Origin: Capra hircus
Taxonomy: Eukaryota; Chordata; Mammalia; Artiodactyla; Bovidae
Direction: 5' to 3'
Assembly (NCBI RefSeq): GCF_001704415.2
Contig: NC_030808.1
Location: 136,973,089 to 137,037,088, forward strand
Length of the DNA stretch: 64,000 nt
Below, piece after piece: positions 1 to 11,544 of the stretch; positions within the stretch are counted from its first letter, which is position 1; each line of letters opens with the position of its first letter. Under the pieces are notes generated by a model. It did not search any database and was not told where the DNA came from. It saw only the letters and a list, made by a program, of their open reading frames with translations. Position numbers and translations under genes: made by a program.

Positions 1-34
1 CTGAGATTATGAGGGGAAGGGGCTGTGTTTTCAG

Positions 35-1480
35 TTCAGTTCAGTTCAGTTGTTCAGTAGTGTCCAACTCTTTGTGACCCCATGAATCGCAGCACTCCAG
101 GCCTCCCTGTCCATTACCAACTCCTGGAGTCCACCCAAACCCATGTCCATTGAGTCGGTGATGCCATCCAACCATCTCATCCTCTGTCATCCCCTTCTCT
201 TACTTCCCTCAATCTTTCCCAGCATCAGGGTCTTTTCAAATGAGTCAGCTCTTCTCATCAGGTGGCCAAAGTACTGGAGTTTCAGTTTTAGCGTCATTCC
301 TTCCAAAGAAATCTCAGGGTTGATCTCCTTCAAATGGACTGGTTGGATCTCCTTGCAATCCAAGGGACTCTCAAGAGTCTTCTCCAACACCACAGTTCAA
401 AAGCATCAGTTCTTCTGTGCTCAGCTTTCTTTATAGTCCAACTCTCACATCCATAAATGACCACTGGAAAAACCACAGCGTTGACTAGACAGACCTTTGT
501 TGGCAAAGTAATGTCTCTGCTATTCAATATGCTGTCTAGGTTGGTCATAAGTTTCCTTCCAAGGAGTAAGTGTCTTTTAATTTCATGGCTGCAATCACCA
601 TCTGCAGTGATTTTGGAGCCCAAAAAAATAAAGTCTGACACTGTTTCCACTGTTTCCCCATCTATTTGCCATGAAGTGATGGGACCGTGTGCCATCGCCT
701 TAGTTTTCTGAATGTTGAGCTTTAAGCCGACTTTTTCCACTCTCCTCCTTCATTTTCATCAAGAGGCTCTTTAGTTCTTCTTCACTTTCTGCCATAATGG
801 TGGAGTCATCTGCATATCTGAGGTTATTGATATTTCTCCCGGCAATCTTGATTCCAGCTTGTGCTTTCTCCAGCCCAGCATTTCTCATGATGTACTCTGC
901 ATAGAAGTTAAATAAGCAGGGTGACAATATATAGCCTTGATTTTCTCCTTTTCCTATTTGGAACCAGTCTGTTTTTTCATGTCCAGTTCTAACTGTTGTT
1001 TCCTGACCTGCATACTGGTTTCTCAAGAGGGAGGTCAGGTGGTCTGATATTTCCATCTCTTTCAGAATTTTCCATAGTTTATTATGATCCACACAGTCAA
1101 AGGCTTTGGCATAATCAAAAAAGCAGAAATAGATGTTTTTTCTGGAACTCTCTTGCTTTTTCGATGATCCAGAGGATGTTGGCAATTTGATCTCTGGTTC
1201 CTCTGCCTTTTCTAAAACCAGCTTGAACATCTGGAAGTTCATGTTTCACGTATTGTTGAAGCCTGGCTGGGAGAATTTTGAGCATTACTTTACTAACGTG
1301 TGAGATGAGTGCAATTGTGTGGTAGTTCGAGCATTCTTTGGCATTGCCTTTCTTTGGGATTGGAATGAAAACTGACCTTTTCCAGTCCTGTGGCCACTGC
1401 TGAGTTTTCCAAATTTGCTGGCATATTGAGTGCAGCACTTTCACAGCATCATCTTTCAGGATTTAAAATCCTGAAAGATG
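35..1480 (-). mobile_element. BovB (RTE) LINE, 5'-truncated, with tiny inverted 5' end
   Basis: The element runs right to left. The 3' end is the TGAAC-type repeat tail near 35-55. Reverse transcriptase (RT) remnants lie at about 700-1440, including an F-I/F-D-Y-A-K-A-F-D block and the YADD catalytic motif (LRYADD), read in two or more frames. The endonuclease half is missing. An exact 10-bp target duplication, GTGTTTTCAG, flanks it at 25-34 and 1481-1490. Bases 1466-1480 repeat bases 1450-1464 in reverse orientation, so the element ends in a perfect palindrome. The copy is dead: it is frameshifted and truncated. BovB normally mobilises itself and the Bov SINEs by target-primed reverse transcription. 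Confidence 0.93.
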
Positions 1481-1490
1481 GTGTTTTCAG

Positions 1491-2030
1491 ACTCTTTGAT
1501 GAAACCTGTAGCCTTTGGAGAGGTGCTACCCAAGGAGAGCTATGGCCTTAGGCAGAGCAATGTAGCCTCTACCAAAACTAGTAAGAAGGGAGCAGAGAAT
1601 AAATAACCTGTCACTCTCTGGGTAAACTCAACTAGAAGTCAGCTGAAACATAGCTGGCATGATGTAGTCCTCAGGGACGAGGCCCTGGGAGGCACAGAAT
1701 AGGAAAAAGTCAACAAATGGATCTAGAGGGCATACGGAAAGTAGTCAGCAGAGATTTAATTCATTTAAGTCCCTCTGCACCCTCACCAATTTGTGTATTT
1801 AAGGATATATAGTTTCCTCTAAGTCCTATCTGAGCTGCCTCTCATAAATTATAAATAAGGTATATTCATTAATGTTCATTGCTAAATATTTTGTAGATTC
1901 TGTTAAGATTTTTTCCTTAACCTATGAATTATTTAGATATATGTTTTTTATTCCTAAACATAAGGGGTTGGTGGTTATCTTTTGAGTATTGATTTCTTTT
2001 TTTAAAAAGAAGTCCCTTTTTAAAAAAGAA
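1491..2030. other. Unassigned sequence
   Basis: No gene is seen here. Part of 1500-1760 reads like an old mammalian interspersed repeat I cannot name. The right end (1990-2045) is runs of A and T next to an antisense L1. Confidence 0.4.
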
Positions 2031-2685
2031 ATCCTCCATTTTTTGGAGTATAGTTAATTTACAATGTTGTGTTAGTTCTGGTGTACAGCAAAGTGAATCA
2101 GTTGTACGCATACACACATACACACACACACAGATATATACATATATATCCACTCTTTTTTACATTTCTTTTCCCATACAGAGAATTGAATAAAATTCCC
2201 TGTGCTATACAGTAGATCTTTATTAGTTATCTATTTTATATATAGTAGTGTGTATATGTCAATTCCCATCTCCCACTTTATTTCTCCCTGATTACCTCCT
2301 GTTAGTCATAAGTTTGTTTTCTACACTTGTAACTCTTTCTGTTTTGTAAATAAGGTCATTTGTACCCTTTTAAAAAATTTCACATGTAAGTGATATCATA
2401 TTTATTTTTCTCTGTCTGACTTACTTCATTAAGTATGACAATCTCTAGGTCCATCCATGATGCTACAAATGGCATTATTTCATTTTTATGGCTGAGTAAT
2501 ATTCCATTGTATATACACACCATTCCTCTGTTGATGGATATTTAATTGCTTCTATATCCTGGCTATTGAAATAGTGTTGGAGTGAACATTGGTGGGCATA
2601 TATCTTTTTGAATTATGTTTTTTTCCAGATATATTCCCTGGAGTGGGATTGCTGGATCATATGGTTGCTCTATTTTATAATAGGA
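2030..2685 (-). mobile_element. Antisense L1 3' end fragment
   Basis: On the plus strand this reads as the antisense of an artiodactyl L1 3' UTR and ORF2 tail: the 'tatagttaatttacaatg' block, then the 'ctgagtaatattccattg' block and the 'gggattgctggatcata' block, in the order expected for a minus-strand L1. It is diverged and 5'-truncated. A CA/TA-rich microsatellite lies at about 2107-2150. Confidence 0.85.
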
Positions 2686-2689
2686 CTGT

Positions 2690-3708
2690 TAACTCTCGCT
2701 TCCCATTTACGTTTCATCAGCGCTTAGATTTGTCACACTTAGGTTTTGTATGAATGGTAAACACCCTGGCTGTGGTTAATATTTTTGGCTGCTGCCACAG
2801 AGGAGAAGGTAGTTCTGTTCATTGGTGTTAATTTGTTTACAAAAAGCTTTATAAGAAATTTGTAATGAAACCCTCCTTTATTCTACTACTCTTAGAAACT
2901 CTGTGAGCCCAACACACAAGAGCTTTTCTGGGTCTCTAAGTGCTCAGTGAAGATGTGAACAGTAGTCCATTGCAGATTTTTCTTGGTAAGGTCCCAATTT
3001 TAAGAGAATCAATAGCATAAAATTTCATCCCTGAGTGGGAAATTGATTTTAAAATGACAGATGGGAGAATAAAATTTGATTGAGGTTAATTCCTGTATGG
3101 CTCTCACAGGTTTTTGTGAGACTTGATAGTGGACTTATTTGAAAGCATCTGGCCCTTCCTACATTCCTCCCACTTGAGAGTAAAGAGGCAAATTGCTTGG
3201 GGAAATCCCCTGTCAAGCAGCTACAGTCTTCCTGGTGATGAAAGATCAACATTTTGGTGAGTGTAATTAGGGAACAAGTGAATCACTGCACAGTGACATC
3301 AACTCATCACCATCTGTGACAGACCAGAATAGTCACTCGCTTTAAGCAATACTTGGACGTGACTGCCTGATCTATGTATCCCAACAAAAAGGGGAGGAAA
3401 AAAAAAAGGGGGGGAATTTCTTGGCTTTCACCTAGGGAGCTAAGTTTTCCTTTTTTAGGTCCAAAATTACAGTTCTGACAAGTATCACCCTCCAAGGAGA
3501 TAAGCGCTGGTCTAAAGGATCCTGGGAAAGGCAGGGTCCAAGCATCAAGCTGAGAAATTTAGAGGTGAATTCACTCTGGAATGAATTTGATCCAGGAAAC
3601 AGACGTGAATTTGTACAAACAAACCCAAAGGATTCTCTTAGGAAATATTCCTTAGAACCTCTAGAACCTCTAACATTCTCTAGAATCCCCTTGGATTTGT
3701 ATTTCTAG
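2690..3708. other. Unassigned sequence
   Basis: About 1 kb with no recognisable gene or repeat. It has short purine runs at 3390-3415. Small open frames here carry no recognisable domain. Confidence 0.4.
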
Positions 3709-3905
3709 GGCTTCCCTGGTGGTTCAGCAGTAAAGAATCTGCCTGTCAATGCAGGATTGTGGGTTCACTCCCTGAGTTAGGAAGATCTTCTGGAGAAGGA
3801 AATGGCAACCTACTCCAATATTCCTGCCTGAAATATCCCATGGTCAGATGAGCCTGCTAGGATACAGTCCATGGGATCTCAAAGAGCTGGACATGACTTA
3901 GCGAC
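3709..3905 (+). mobile_element. Bov-tA SINE
   Basis: The tRNA-derived head ('gggcttccctggtggttcag', 'gcctgtcaatgcagg') is followed by the BovB-derived body ('gagaaggaaatggcaac', 'tccatgggatctcaaagag') and ends near 'gacttagcgactaaac'. The order is complete and the orientation is plus. Confidence 0.93.
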
Positions 3906-3954
3906 TAAACAATACACAGGGTCCTTCAGCTTAGAAATGGAGTAGTAAGAGCAG

Positions 3955-4175
3955 TGACAGCTGCCAAGGACTGACTCTGCATCAAGCGCCCTGCTAAGCG
4001 CTTTATTTACATGCACTGTGGCTTTAAAACTTGATCTTATGATGTGGGTTTTGTAAGTATCTGTATTTTGAAGATGTTGAAACTGAGAATCAGAAGAGTA
4101 AAGCCACCTGCCCAAGGTCACACATAACTAGGATTTGCACTCATTTCTGACACCTGAACCCTTGCTCTGAATCAT
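3955..4175 (-). mobile_element. MIR SINE, antisense
   Basis: The antisense MIR pattern is visible: 'gctaagcgctttatttacat', a diverged 'gaaactgagaatcag' block, then 'gcccaaggtcacacataact'. It is an old, diverged copy. Confidence 0.75.
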
Positions 4176-4224
4176 CATGCCTAACTTCATGGTGCACAGC
4201 ATTTTGTGAACAGTAACGGCATTT

Positions 4225-4430
4225 TCACGTTCATCTTCCCCATCTCTGCTATGATTATGTGGGGCAGAGCCAGTTGATATGAGCTACAGTTACTCCCCTG
4301 TTGCAGAGGAAGAAACTGAGGCACAGAGAGGTTGAGTGATTCACTCAAGGTCTTATAGCTGCAAGTGATGGAATCAAGGCTGAGATCTAGATAGTCTCAA
4401 GGCCAGTTTCTCCCCACTGCCATGATGCTC
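4225..4430 (-). mobile_element. Second MIR SINE, antisense
   Basis: The core 'gaaactgaggcacagagagg' followed by 'caaggtcttatagctgc' is the antisense MIR core. It lies directly behind another MIR of the same orientation. Confidence 0.75.
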
Positions 4431-4434
4431 TTGG

Positions 4435-5200
4435 AAATATGCTGTTTTCTGGCCCCTGAAGGCATGGGCAGAGTTTGAGGTGAGTGTGAAATTGAGTCAG
4501 AACCCAAATAATTGCTAAGAGTACATTTTAAAGCCCTTAGAATAGAAAGTTGTTATTTTTGTTGTTTTAAAACATCTGATACTTCCCATAAACAAAATGT
4601 ATAGTTTTAGTTTGAAATACAACTATCTCACTGACCTGCTTTTTAATGCTCATCATTGTGATAACCAACAAACTTGATGCAAGAAAAGTCTAACAAAACT
4701 GAAAGTTGCCTGAACAGAATTAGTCAGTTTTCACTTTATGGTCACTTGTGAAGCCAGGGAGTAGATACAAATATAGAGGCCAGAGAAATAGCAGAGGGGG
4801 TGCAGGAAGAGTGTGCAGTGAAGAAGAGAAAGCAAAGAGCTAAAAAGCCTCTGAAATGGAGAGTAAACAGAGCATTTAAGAAACTCTTTGTAAATTAAGT
4901 TTTAGAGGTTTAAAAGACAAAAACAAAAAAATAAAAATCCTGATAGACTGCAGCCTGGTCAAGGTGCTCATCTCACCATTGCCTTTAATTGATATATATG
5001 ATAATATTTATAGATGAAATGATTATGTCTGAGATTTCATTCTGAATCATCCAGAGGGTGGGGCAGATGAAGGGTAGGTAAACAAGGTTGGCCACTTGAT
5101 AATTGTTGACACTGGGTGACGGATACCTAAGGATTCATTACAATATCTCTATTTTTGTGTGTGTTTTAAAGTTTCTATGGTAAGACGTTTTAAAATCTTG
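4435..5200. other. Unassigned sequence
   Basis: AT-rich, with no recognisable gene or repeat. There is an A-rich patch at about 4917-4940. Confidence 0.4.
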
Positions 5201-5202
5201 AG

Positions 5203-5265
5203 AGTCTCTGATGGCTCAGAAGGTAAAGAATCTGCCTTCAATGCAGGAGACCTGGGTTTAAATTT
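5203..5265 (+). mobile_element. Bov-tA head fragment
   Basis: Only the tRNA-like head is present ('gatggctcagaaggtaaag', 'caatgcaggagacctgggtt'). It breaks off into unrelated sequence. Confidence 0.75.
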
Positions 5266-5531
5266 TAAGAAATTCTATTTCCTCATAACCAGCTAGTGCC
5301 ATCTATGGGTGATCTATGGGAACTGTACTCTAGGGGAGGAAGACCAGAAAGGCTAAAATCAGGCTGCAGAGTGATTAGGAAATGAAATGCTTGTGTACCA
5401 AGTAACTCCAAAGGACTAAGCAGTGGGCAGCTGATGGGTCTGATCCTAATTTTGGAGTCAGAGGTTTGGAAATAGTATGAATATAAACTTTTCCTGTGTA
5501 AGTCACAGGCACAGAGCTTAACATGAGATGT

Positions 5532-5627
5532 GGTCTGCTGTTGCTGCTACTGCTGCTGCTAAGTCACTTCACTCGCGTCCGACTCTCTGTGACCCCATAG
5601 ACGGCAGACCACCAGGCTCCCCTGGGT
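5532..5627 (-). mobile_element. Bov-A/Bov-tA SINE 3' fragment
   Basis: Antisense 3' end: a (GCT)n tail at 5537-5560, then 'aagtcacttcactcgcgtcc' and 'gtgaccccatagac'. The tRNA head is absent. Confidence 0.88.
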
Positions 5628-5994
5628 CTGCTGTTAGTACTTACTAATTGCTCATGAATAAATAAATAAATGTGTGATTCCCTCAGACAATAAAGCAAAT
5701 TTTTTCAGGAATGGGTCATATTGCAAAATTCATGGTATGAGTGTTCAAAGTGTTGATTCAGACACTGAAGTTAGCTAAATGTTATGATTTCTTCATCTGT
5801 ATAAACAAATAGCATACTTGTACTTTTTCTTTTCTTTCCTCCCTTGCTCCCTTCCTTTCTTCCTCTCTCTTTCCGGATAGATTTTAGCAACTCAACAGTT
5901 TGGAGGGTCACACAAATTCTACTATAAATAACTTCTGACGTTAGAAAATAACTTTTCTGAAATAACATCCACACTACTTTTTCTTAATATTTTC
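5628..5994. other. Unassigned AT-rich sequence
   Basis: No gene is recognised. It includes a pyrimidine-rich patch at 5822-5875 and an AATA run at 5658-5670. Confidence 0.4.
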
Positions 5995-6313
5995 TTCAGT
6001 TCAGTTCAGTCGCTCAGTCGTGTCTGACTCTGCAACCCCATGGACTGCAGCATGCCAGGCCTCCCTGTCCATCACCAACTCCTGGGGCTTGCTCAAACTC
6101 ATGTCCATCGAGCCGGTGATGCCATCCAACCATCTTATCCTCTGTTGTCCCCTTCTCCTCCTGCCTTCAATCTTTCCCATCATCGGAGTCTTTTCCAATG
6201 AGTCATTTCTTCACATCAGGTGGCCAAAGTGTTGGAGTTTCAGCTTCAGTTTGTTGTGATCCATACAGTCAAAGGCTTTGGCATAGTCAATAAAGCAGAA
6301 GTAGGTGTTTCTT
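5995..6313 (-). mobile_element. BovB, 3' end fused to RT segment by internal deletion
   Basis: The 3' tail and last 240 bases (5995-6249) are joined directly to an RT-coding stretch (about 6247-6312, antisense of the YAKAFDC block). Compared with the copy at 7372-9158, about 780 bases are missing. The junction shares the three bases CAG. A possible 6-bp target duplication, TTTCTT, is seen at 5991-5996 and 6308-6313. Confidence 0.88.
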
Positions 6314-6564
6314 AGGTAATCTTTCTAGGTTATTCATAATCTGTAACAGCAATAGTTATTTTGGAGTTCAGAGGCTCAGGGTCACTGTGTATATTATGTT
6401 CCTTTCACTGAATTGACTCACGTCTGCCCAAATATCCTACTTGCAGATTAAGCATCATTTTCACTGAGGAAAGACATTGGAAGACAACAATTTAGGTATC
6501 CATTTCCCCCGCCTCTTTGCCTTTTCTTATTTAATCCTGATAAACACAATGTCATGTTGGTACT

Positions 6565-6959
6565 TGTATTTGTTTGCTAGAGCTGCCAGAACAAATACCA
6601 TAGACTGGGTGGCTTAAACAACAGGAATCTATTTTCTCATAGCCCTAGAGCCCAAAAGCCCAACATTAGTTGTCTGCAGAGTTAAGTGTCTTCTGAGACC
6701 TCTCTCCTTTGGTTGGAGATGACTGCCTTCTTGCTGTGTCCACACACAGCCTTTTCTCTTTGGGCACACCTCTGTGTTGTCTCTTCTTCTTCTTATAAGA
6801 ATCCCAGTCCTATTGGTTTAGGGCCCACTCTACTGACCTCAGTTAACCTTAATTATCACTTTAAAGACCCTGTCTCCAAATATAGTCACCTTGGAAGCAA
6901 CTGAGGGTTAGGACTTCAACATATGGATTTTTGTGGTGGATACAATTCAGTTTATAACA
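6565..6959 (-). mobile_element. MLT1-type solo LTR (ERVL-MaLR), antisense
   Basis: The plus strand reads 'tttgctagagctgccagaac', 'ggtggcttaaacaacag', 'agggcccactctactgacct', 'ggacttcaacatatgg' and ends 'cagtttataaca'. This is the reverse complement of an MLT1 LTR in full order. No internal region lies beside it, so it is a solo LTR. It is non-coding. Confidence 0.85.
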
Positions 6960-7371
6960 GTGTTGTTATTATAATTATTATTCCATTTTTGCCAGTGATG
7001 AAGTCAAGAATTGGAGAATTTTTATATTCTGTCAAAACCTCATAATACAAAAGTAGCATAGTCTGGATTTGAATCTAGATTATTAGCACACTCTTCTCTC
7101 TCCCACGCTGCTAGTGTCCTGTTTACCCCTTTCTTCATGGAAACAAGCACTTTTCCTGTCTCTGACCTCTTCTTGATGAGCTGGTCATCAGCCTCCCAGG
7201 TAGCTTACTCTCTCTGTCTTTGAGAACAACAAAGATTCTGTTGTCGTTTTATTTTTAGTATTAAATTAAGATTTCTTAGCTTAAAACTTTTAGATTCAAT
7301 TGTATTTATTTCAGTAATAGCTGAAGTTTTTTATTACTCATTTCTGTGTGGAAATAGACATAGGCTAACTC
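6960..7371. other. Unassigned sequence
   Basis: No gene or confidently named repeat is seen. It is AT-rich toward the BovB junction. Confidence 0.4.
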
Positions 7372-9158
7372 AAAGCTTTGCTCAGCGATCAATACAAAGA
7401 AATAGAGGAAAGCAACAGAATGGGAAAGACTAGAGATATCTTCAAGAAAACTAGAGATACCAAGGGAATATTCCATGCAAAGATGGGCTCAATAAAGGAC
7501 AGAAATGGTATGGACTTAACAGAAGCAGAAGATATTAAGAAGAGGTGGCAAGAATACACAGAAGAACTGTACAAAAAAGAGCTTCATGACCCAGATAATC
7601 AAGATGGTGTGATCACTCACCTAGAGCCAGACATCCTGGAATGTGAAGTCAAGTGGGCCTTAGAAAGCATCACTACAAACAAAGCTAGTGGAGCTGATGG
7701 AATTCCAGTTAAGCTATTTCAAATCCTGGAAGATGGTGCTGTGAAAGTGCTGCACTCAATATGCCAGCAAATCTGGAAAACTCAGCACTGGCCACAGGAC
7801 TCAAAAAGGTCAGTTTTCATTCCAATCCCAAAGAATGGCAATGCCAAAGAATACTCAAACTACTGCACAATTGCACTCATCTCACATGCTAGTAAAGTAA
7901 TGCTCAAAATTCTCCAAGCCAGGCTTCAGCAATATGTGAACCATGAACTTCCAGATGTTTAAGCTGGTTTTAGAAAAGGCAGAGGAACCAGTGATCAAAT
8001 TGCCAACATCTGTTGGATCATGGAAAAGCAAGAGAGTTCCAGAAAAACATCTATTTCTGCTTTATTGACTATGCCAAAGCCTTTGACTGTGTGAATCACA
8101 ACAAACTGTGGAAAATTCTGAAAGAAATGGGAATTCCAGAGCCCCTTGACCTGCCTCTTGAGAAACCTATATGCAGGTCAGGAAGTAACAGTTAGAACTG
8201 GACGTGGAACAACAGACTGGTTCCAAATAGGAAAAGGAGTATGTCAAGGCTGTATATTGTCACCCTGCTTATTTAATTTATATGCAGAGTACATCATGAG
8301 AAACGCTGGTCTGGAAGAAACACAAGCTGGAATCAAGATTTCCAGGAGAAATATCAATGACCTCAGATATGCAGATGATACCACCCTTATGGCAGAAAGT
8401 GAAGAGGAGCTAAAAAGCCTCTTGATGAAAGTGAAAGAGGAGAGTGAAAAAATTGGCTTAAAGCTCAACATTCAGAAAACGAAGATCATGGCATCTGGTC
8501 CCATCACTTCATGGGAAATAGATGGGGAAACAGTGGAAACAGTGTCAGACTTTATTTTTTGGGGCTCCAAAATCACTGCAGATGGTGACTACAGCCAGGA
8601 AATTAAAAGATGCTTACTCCTTGGAAGGAAAATTATGATCAACCTAGATGGCATATTGAAAAGCAGAGACATTACTTTGCCAACAAAGGTCCATCTAGTC
8701 AAGGCTATGGTTTTTCCAGTAGTCATGTATGGATGTGAGAGTTGGACTGTGAAGAAGGCTGAGCGCCGAAGAATTGATGCTTTTGAGCTGTGGTGTTGGA
8801 GAAGACTCTTGAGAGTCCCTTGGACTGCAAGGAGATCCAATCAGTCCATTCTAAAGGATATTAGTCCTGGGTATTCTTTGGAAGGAATGATACTGAAGCT
8901 GAAACTGCTATATTTTGGCCACCTCATGTGAAGAGTTGACTCATTGGAAAAGAATCTGATGCTGGAAGGGATTGGGGGCAGGAGGAGAAGAGGACAACAG
9001 AGGCTGAGATGGTTGAATGGCATCACCGACTCGATGGACATGAGTTTGAGTGAACTCTAGGATTTGGTGATGGACAGGGAGGCCTGGCATGCTGCAATTA
9101 ATGAGGTCGCAAAGTGTCAGACACGACTGAGCGACTGAACTGAACTGAACTGAACTGA
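7372..9158 (+). mobile_element. BovB LINE, 5'-truncated, 1.8 kb
   Basis: The longest uninterrupted sense BovB in the window. It starts inside ORF2, in the linker before the RT ('agcgatcaatacaaagaaat'), and ends with four TGAAC-type repeats near 9137-9158. It is a useful internal reference for the other BovB fragments. No exact target duplication could be found. Confidence 0.95.
7378..8931 (+). pseudogene. BovB ORF2 reverse-transcriptase remnant
   Basis: This encodes the RT part of an RTE-clade ORF2 protein, which normally copies BovB RNA at the nicked target. Visible blocks in order are: RT fingers (W-P-x-D-x-K-R-S-V-F-I-P-I-P-K), A-L-I-S-H-A-S-K, FIDYAKAFDC (palm motif A), QIGKGVCQGCILSPCLFNLY (motif B), RYADDTTLMAESEEE (motif C) and the C-terminal CWRRLLRVPWTARRSNQSI block. 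It is broken by a TAA at 7960-7962 (a CAA codon in related copies), a one-base loss near 8030 compensated by a one-base gain near 8150, and a TGA at 8929-8931 at a former CGA. There is no endonuclease domain. Confidence 0.93.
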
Positions 9159-9175
9159 GCTAAGGTAAAGAGAGA

Positions 9176-9300
9176 GTTATGGCCCTGGTGGACTCTGGTG
9201 CTGAATGTAGGCTTGTTTATGGCAAACCGGGGTAGTTTCCTGGTCCTGGTGCATACAGTGATGGCTATGGTGGAGAAATGATGTAGATTTAGACTATAAA
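9176..9300 (+). pseudogene. Possible endogenous retrovirus protease scrap
   Basis: A short frame beginning at 9179 contains L-V-D-S-G-A, which matches the aspartic-protease active-site pattern of retroviruses. It is interrupted by stops after 18 codons. No polymerase is seen downstream. The assignment rests on this one motif and is tentative. It is non-functional. Confidence 0.4.
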
Positions 9301-9400
9301 GGCTGTGTCCTGTGATGGGTGATGTAGATTTAGGCTGTGTCCTGTGGTGTAGATTTAGTAGAACAATGTATAAAGACTGTGTCCTGTGATGTGATACTAA
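9280..9400. repeat. Short imperfect local repeats
   Basis: Two interleaved words recur: GTAGATTTAG at about 9283, 9324 and 9350, and CTGTGTCCTGTG at about 9303, 9335 and 9378. They suggest local slippage or duplication. A run of 22 A residues follows at about 9476-9497. Confidence 0.7.
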
Positions 9401-9439
9401 CCTCTGATTCTCCTGCAGACTTAGAACAGTGTGAAGAAA

Positions 9440-10260
9440 GCATTTGGAATCATGTAGGTGTGCCATGAGTGCTGCAAAAAAAAAAAAAAAAAAAAATCCC
9501 CTCCTTGAGGGGTGGGTGGGCCCAGTGCCCCTGGGGGGAGTTTGTGGGTCCTTAATAAAATACCCTAAAGTGTGGAGTTGCCCCTGTGGAGGCTTTCCTT
9601 CAATTTCCCAAGGAGAGAAGGTGGACTGGACTTGGCCATGGAAGATTAAGGCACACCACATGCGGTGGGTGGCTCTTCTAGGCCCAAGAAGGCAAGGGCT
9701 GCAACATGATACCTGGCATTGGGTTTTGCTACGTGTAGGGAATGTAACTGTTGTTGTAGCTACTGCTGATGCAAGATGTAAATCCAAGGGTCAGTGCTAC
9801 TCACCAAGGGAATATCGCAGAAGATGGGCTGCATATAGAATATGAGGTGAGAGACCCCGAAGTGTGGGGAGAGAGTGAATTAGCCAAGATGGCACATTCA
9901 GGCTCCCTCGCCCCATGTTTTGTAAATAATGACTGTGTAACAGCTGAGATCATTTACAGCACTGACATATGCGTGTCACAAGGTACTCGCTTGGGCATGG
10001 ATACTTTTATTATGTAAACTACACCCCAAAAAGCAGCAACATCACAACTGTGTCTGTTGGGTCAGCCATAAGAGGAGAAAATACGGTGTGTCTGCTACTA
10101 TGGCTGCTATGCCAGCCAGGAGAGAATGAATGCATCTGCAGTTCCTACAACTCTCCACATTTACTTCTAGCCTCTTAGCTCACACCTTGCCTACCATGGG
10201 TTCAGTGAACAGTGCGCACAGTGAGACACAGAGAGACAATTGCTGCTGGGAGCAGGATCA
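9440..10260 (+). other. Unassigned, possibly ERV-derived internal sequence
   Basis: Two overlapping frames, 9444-9845 (133 codons) and 9769-10017 (82 codons), run through this stretch, followed by 9969-10178. I recognise no domain with certainty. The weak protease-like scrap just upstream makes an old retroviral interior possible, but this is inference. No LTR pair is visible. Confidence 0.3.
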
Positions 10261-10264
10261 GCAG

Positions 10265-10580
10265 TACACTTACAAATATTATATTACTTTCAGGTGTACA
10301 ACATAGTGATTTGGTGTTTTAATACATTGTGGGATACCATTTGTCACCATACATAGTTATTGCAAAATTATTAACTACATTCTCCATGCTGTATATTACA
10401 TCCCCATGACTTATTTATTTTATAAGTGAAAGTATGTACCTCTTCATTACCTTCCCATATTTTTCTATCCTATTACTCCCTTGCCCTCTGGTAACCACTG
10501 CTTTGTTCTCTGTAAGTCTGTTTTGTTATATTTTGTATTTTAGATTTCATACTACCCTAGTTCATTCCATCCTTAGTTCA
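10265..10580 (-). mobile_element. Old antisense L1 3' end fragment
   Basis: The 'caggtgtacaacatagtgat' block is followed by 'ccctctggtaaccactgc' and 'ctgttttgttatattttg', the order of an old antisense L1 3' UTR. It abuts copy A of the long duplication. Confidence 0.75.
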
Positions 10581-11544
10581 TTTCCTGCAGCCTGCACACC
10601 ACCTTGGGTGCCTGCATTCCAGGCCCAGACTTGGGCCAGAAGTCAGCCTTTAGTCTAGGTTTAACTCTTGCCTACAACACATGCACTTCTGTATCTTTAA
10701 ATTAATCAGAATGACATACACTGAGTACCTACTATGTGCCAAAATTATACAAAGTGTGAACCCAGAAGTGAATAAGACACAACCCCTGGACTCAGTGTGC
10801 TCTCAGCCAGGAAGCAAGCCTGTGAAATAAGAAGTCAGACATCTGTGAGTTGTACAAGCTGGGCCAGCTTCAGGCAGCTATTACCTCTGTCCAGAGGAGT
10901 GAGGTTATAGGAAGTTTCCAAGAAGAGCTGATGGTAAGTCAGGGTCTCAAGCAAGGGTAATATCTCACCAGAGGGAGGATGGAGTAGAAGCTGGGATGCA
11001 GGGAATTGTGGTTGAATCCCAGGCAAAGAAAACTGTATGGACAGATGCTAGAGCCAGATGGATACAATTGAAAGCAACTGGAGCACAACATGTGACATGG
11101 GGAGTGTCATAAGAGGTAAGTATAAGCCTAACTGCGCAGGCAGGCAGGGATCAGAATACAGGAAATCTGTGTTGTGAAAAGAGGCTTGGAGTTTGTCATG
11201 AAGACCTCTGAACAGAAGTGACCTAGATGCACCTGGTTTTAAAACAACTGCCCTGGGAGTCGTAGGGGATAGATTTGAAGATTGGAGGCCAGAAGGCCAT
11301 TAAAGAGGCAGTGGCACTGCATGCAGGGGTGGGGATGGACTTAAGTGATGTTAAAGGTAAAATCAACAGTACCCAGCAATTAACTAGAACTGAGGAGGAG
11401 AGGTTGAACGAAGCCCAGAGTTGTGTTACATGTTTTGTAACACAAATGACTGAGTACACACACAGTCACCAACCTAGACAGGAAGGAGTCTGATCAGATG
11501 GGAAAATAGGCAGGTCCAGCACCCAGCTCTGAGCCCACACTGAA

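Noticed and set aside
3709..3780. tRNA-like sequence at SINE heads
   Set aside because: This and the similar heads at 17478 and 58537 are the tRNA-derived parts of Bov-tA SINEs, not tRNA genes.
7378..8931. Reverse transcriptase as a possible domesticated host gene
   Set aside because: It has two nonsense codons and two frameshifts, a truncated 5' end and a BovB tail; it is an ordinary dead BovB.
9280..9400. CRISPR-like or satellite array
   Set aside because: Only three irregular copies of short words with uneven spacing; the genome is eukaryotic and no array is present.
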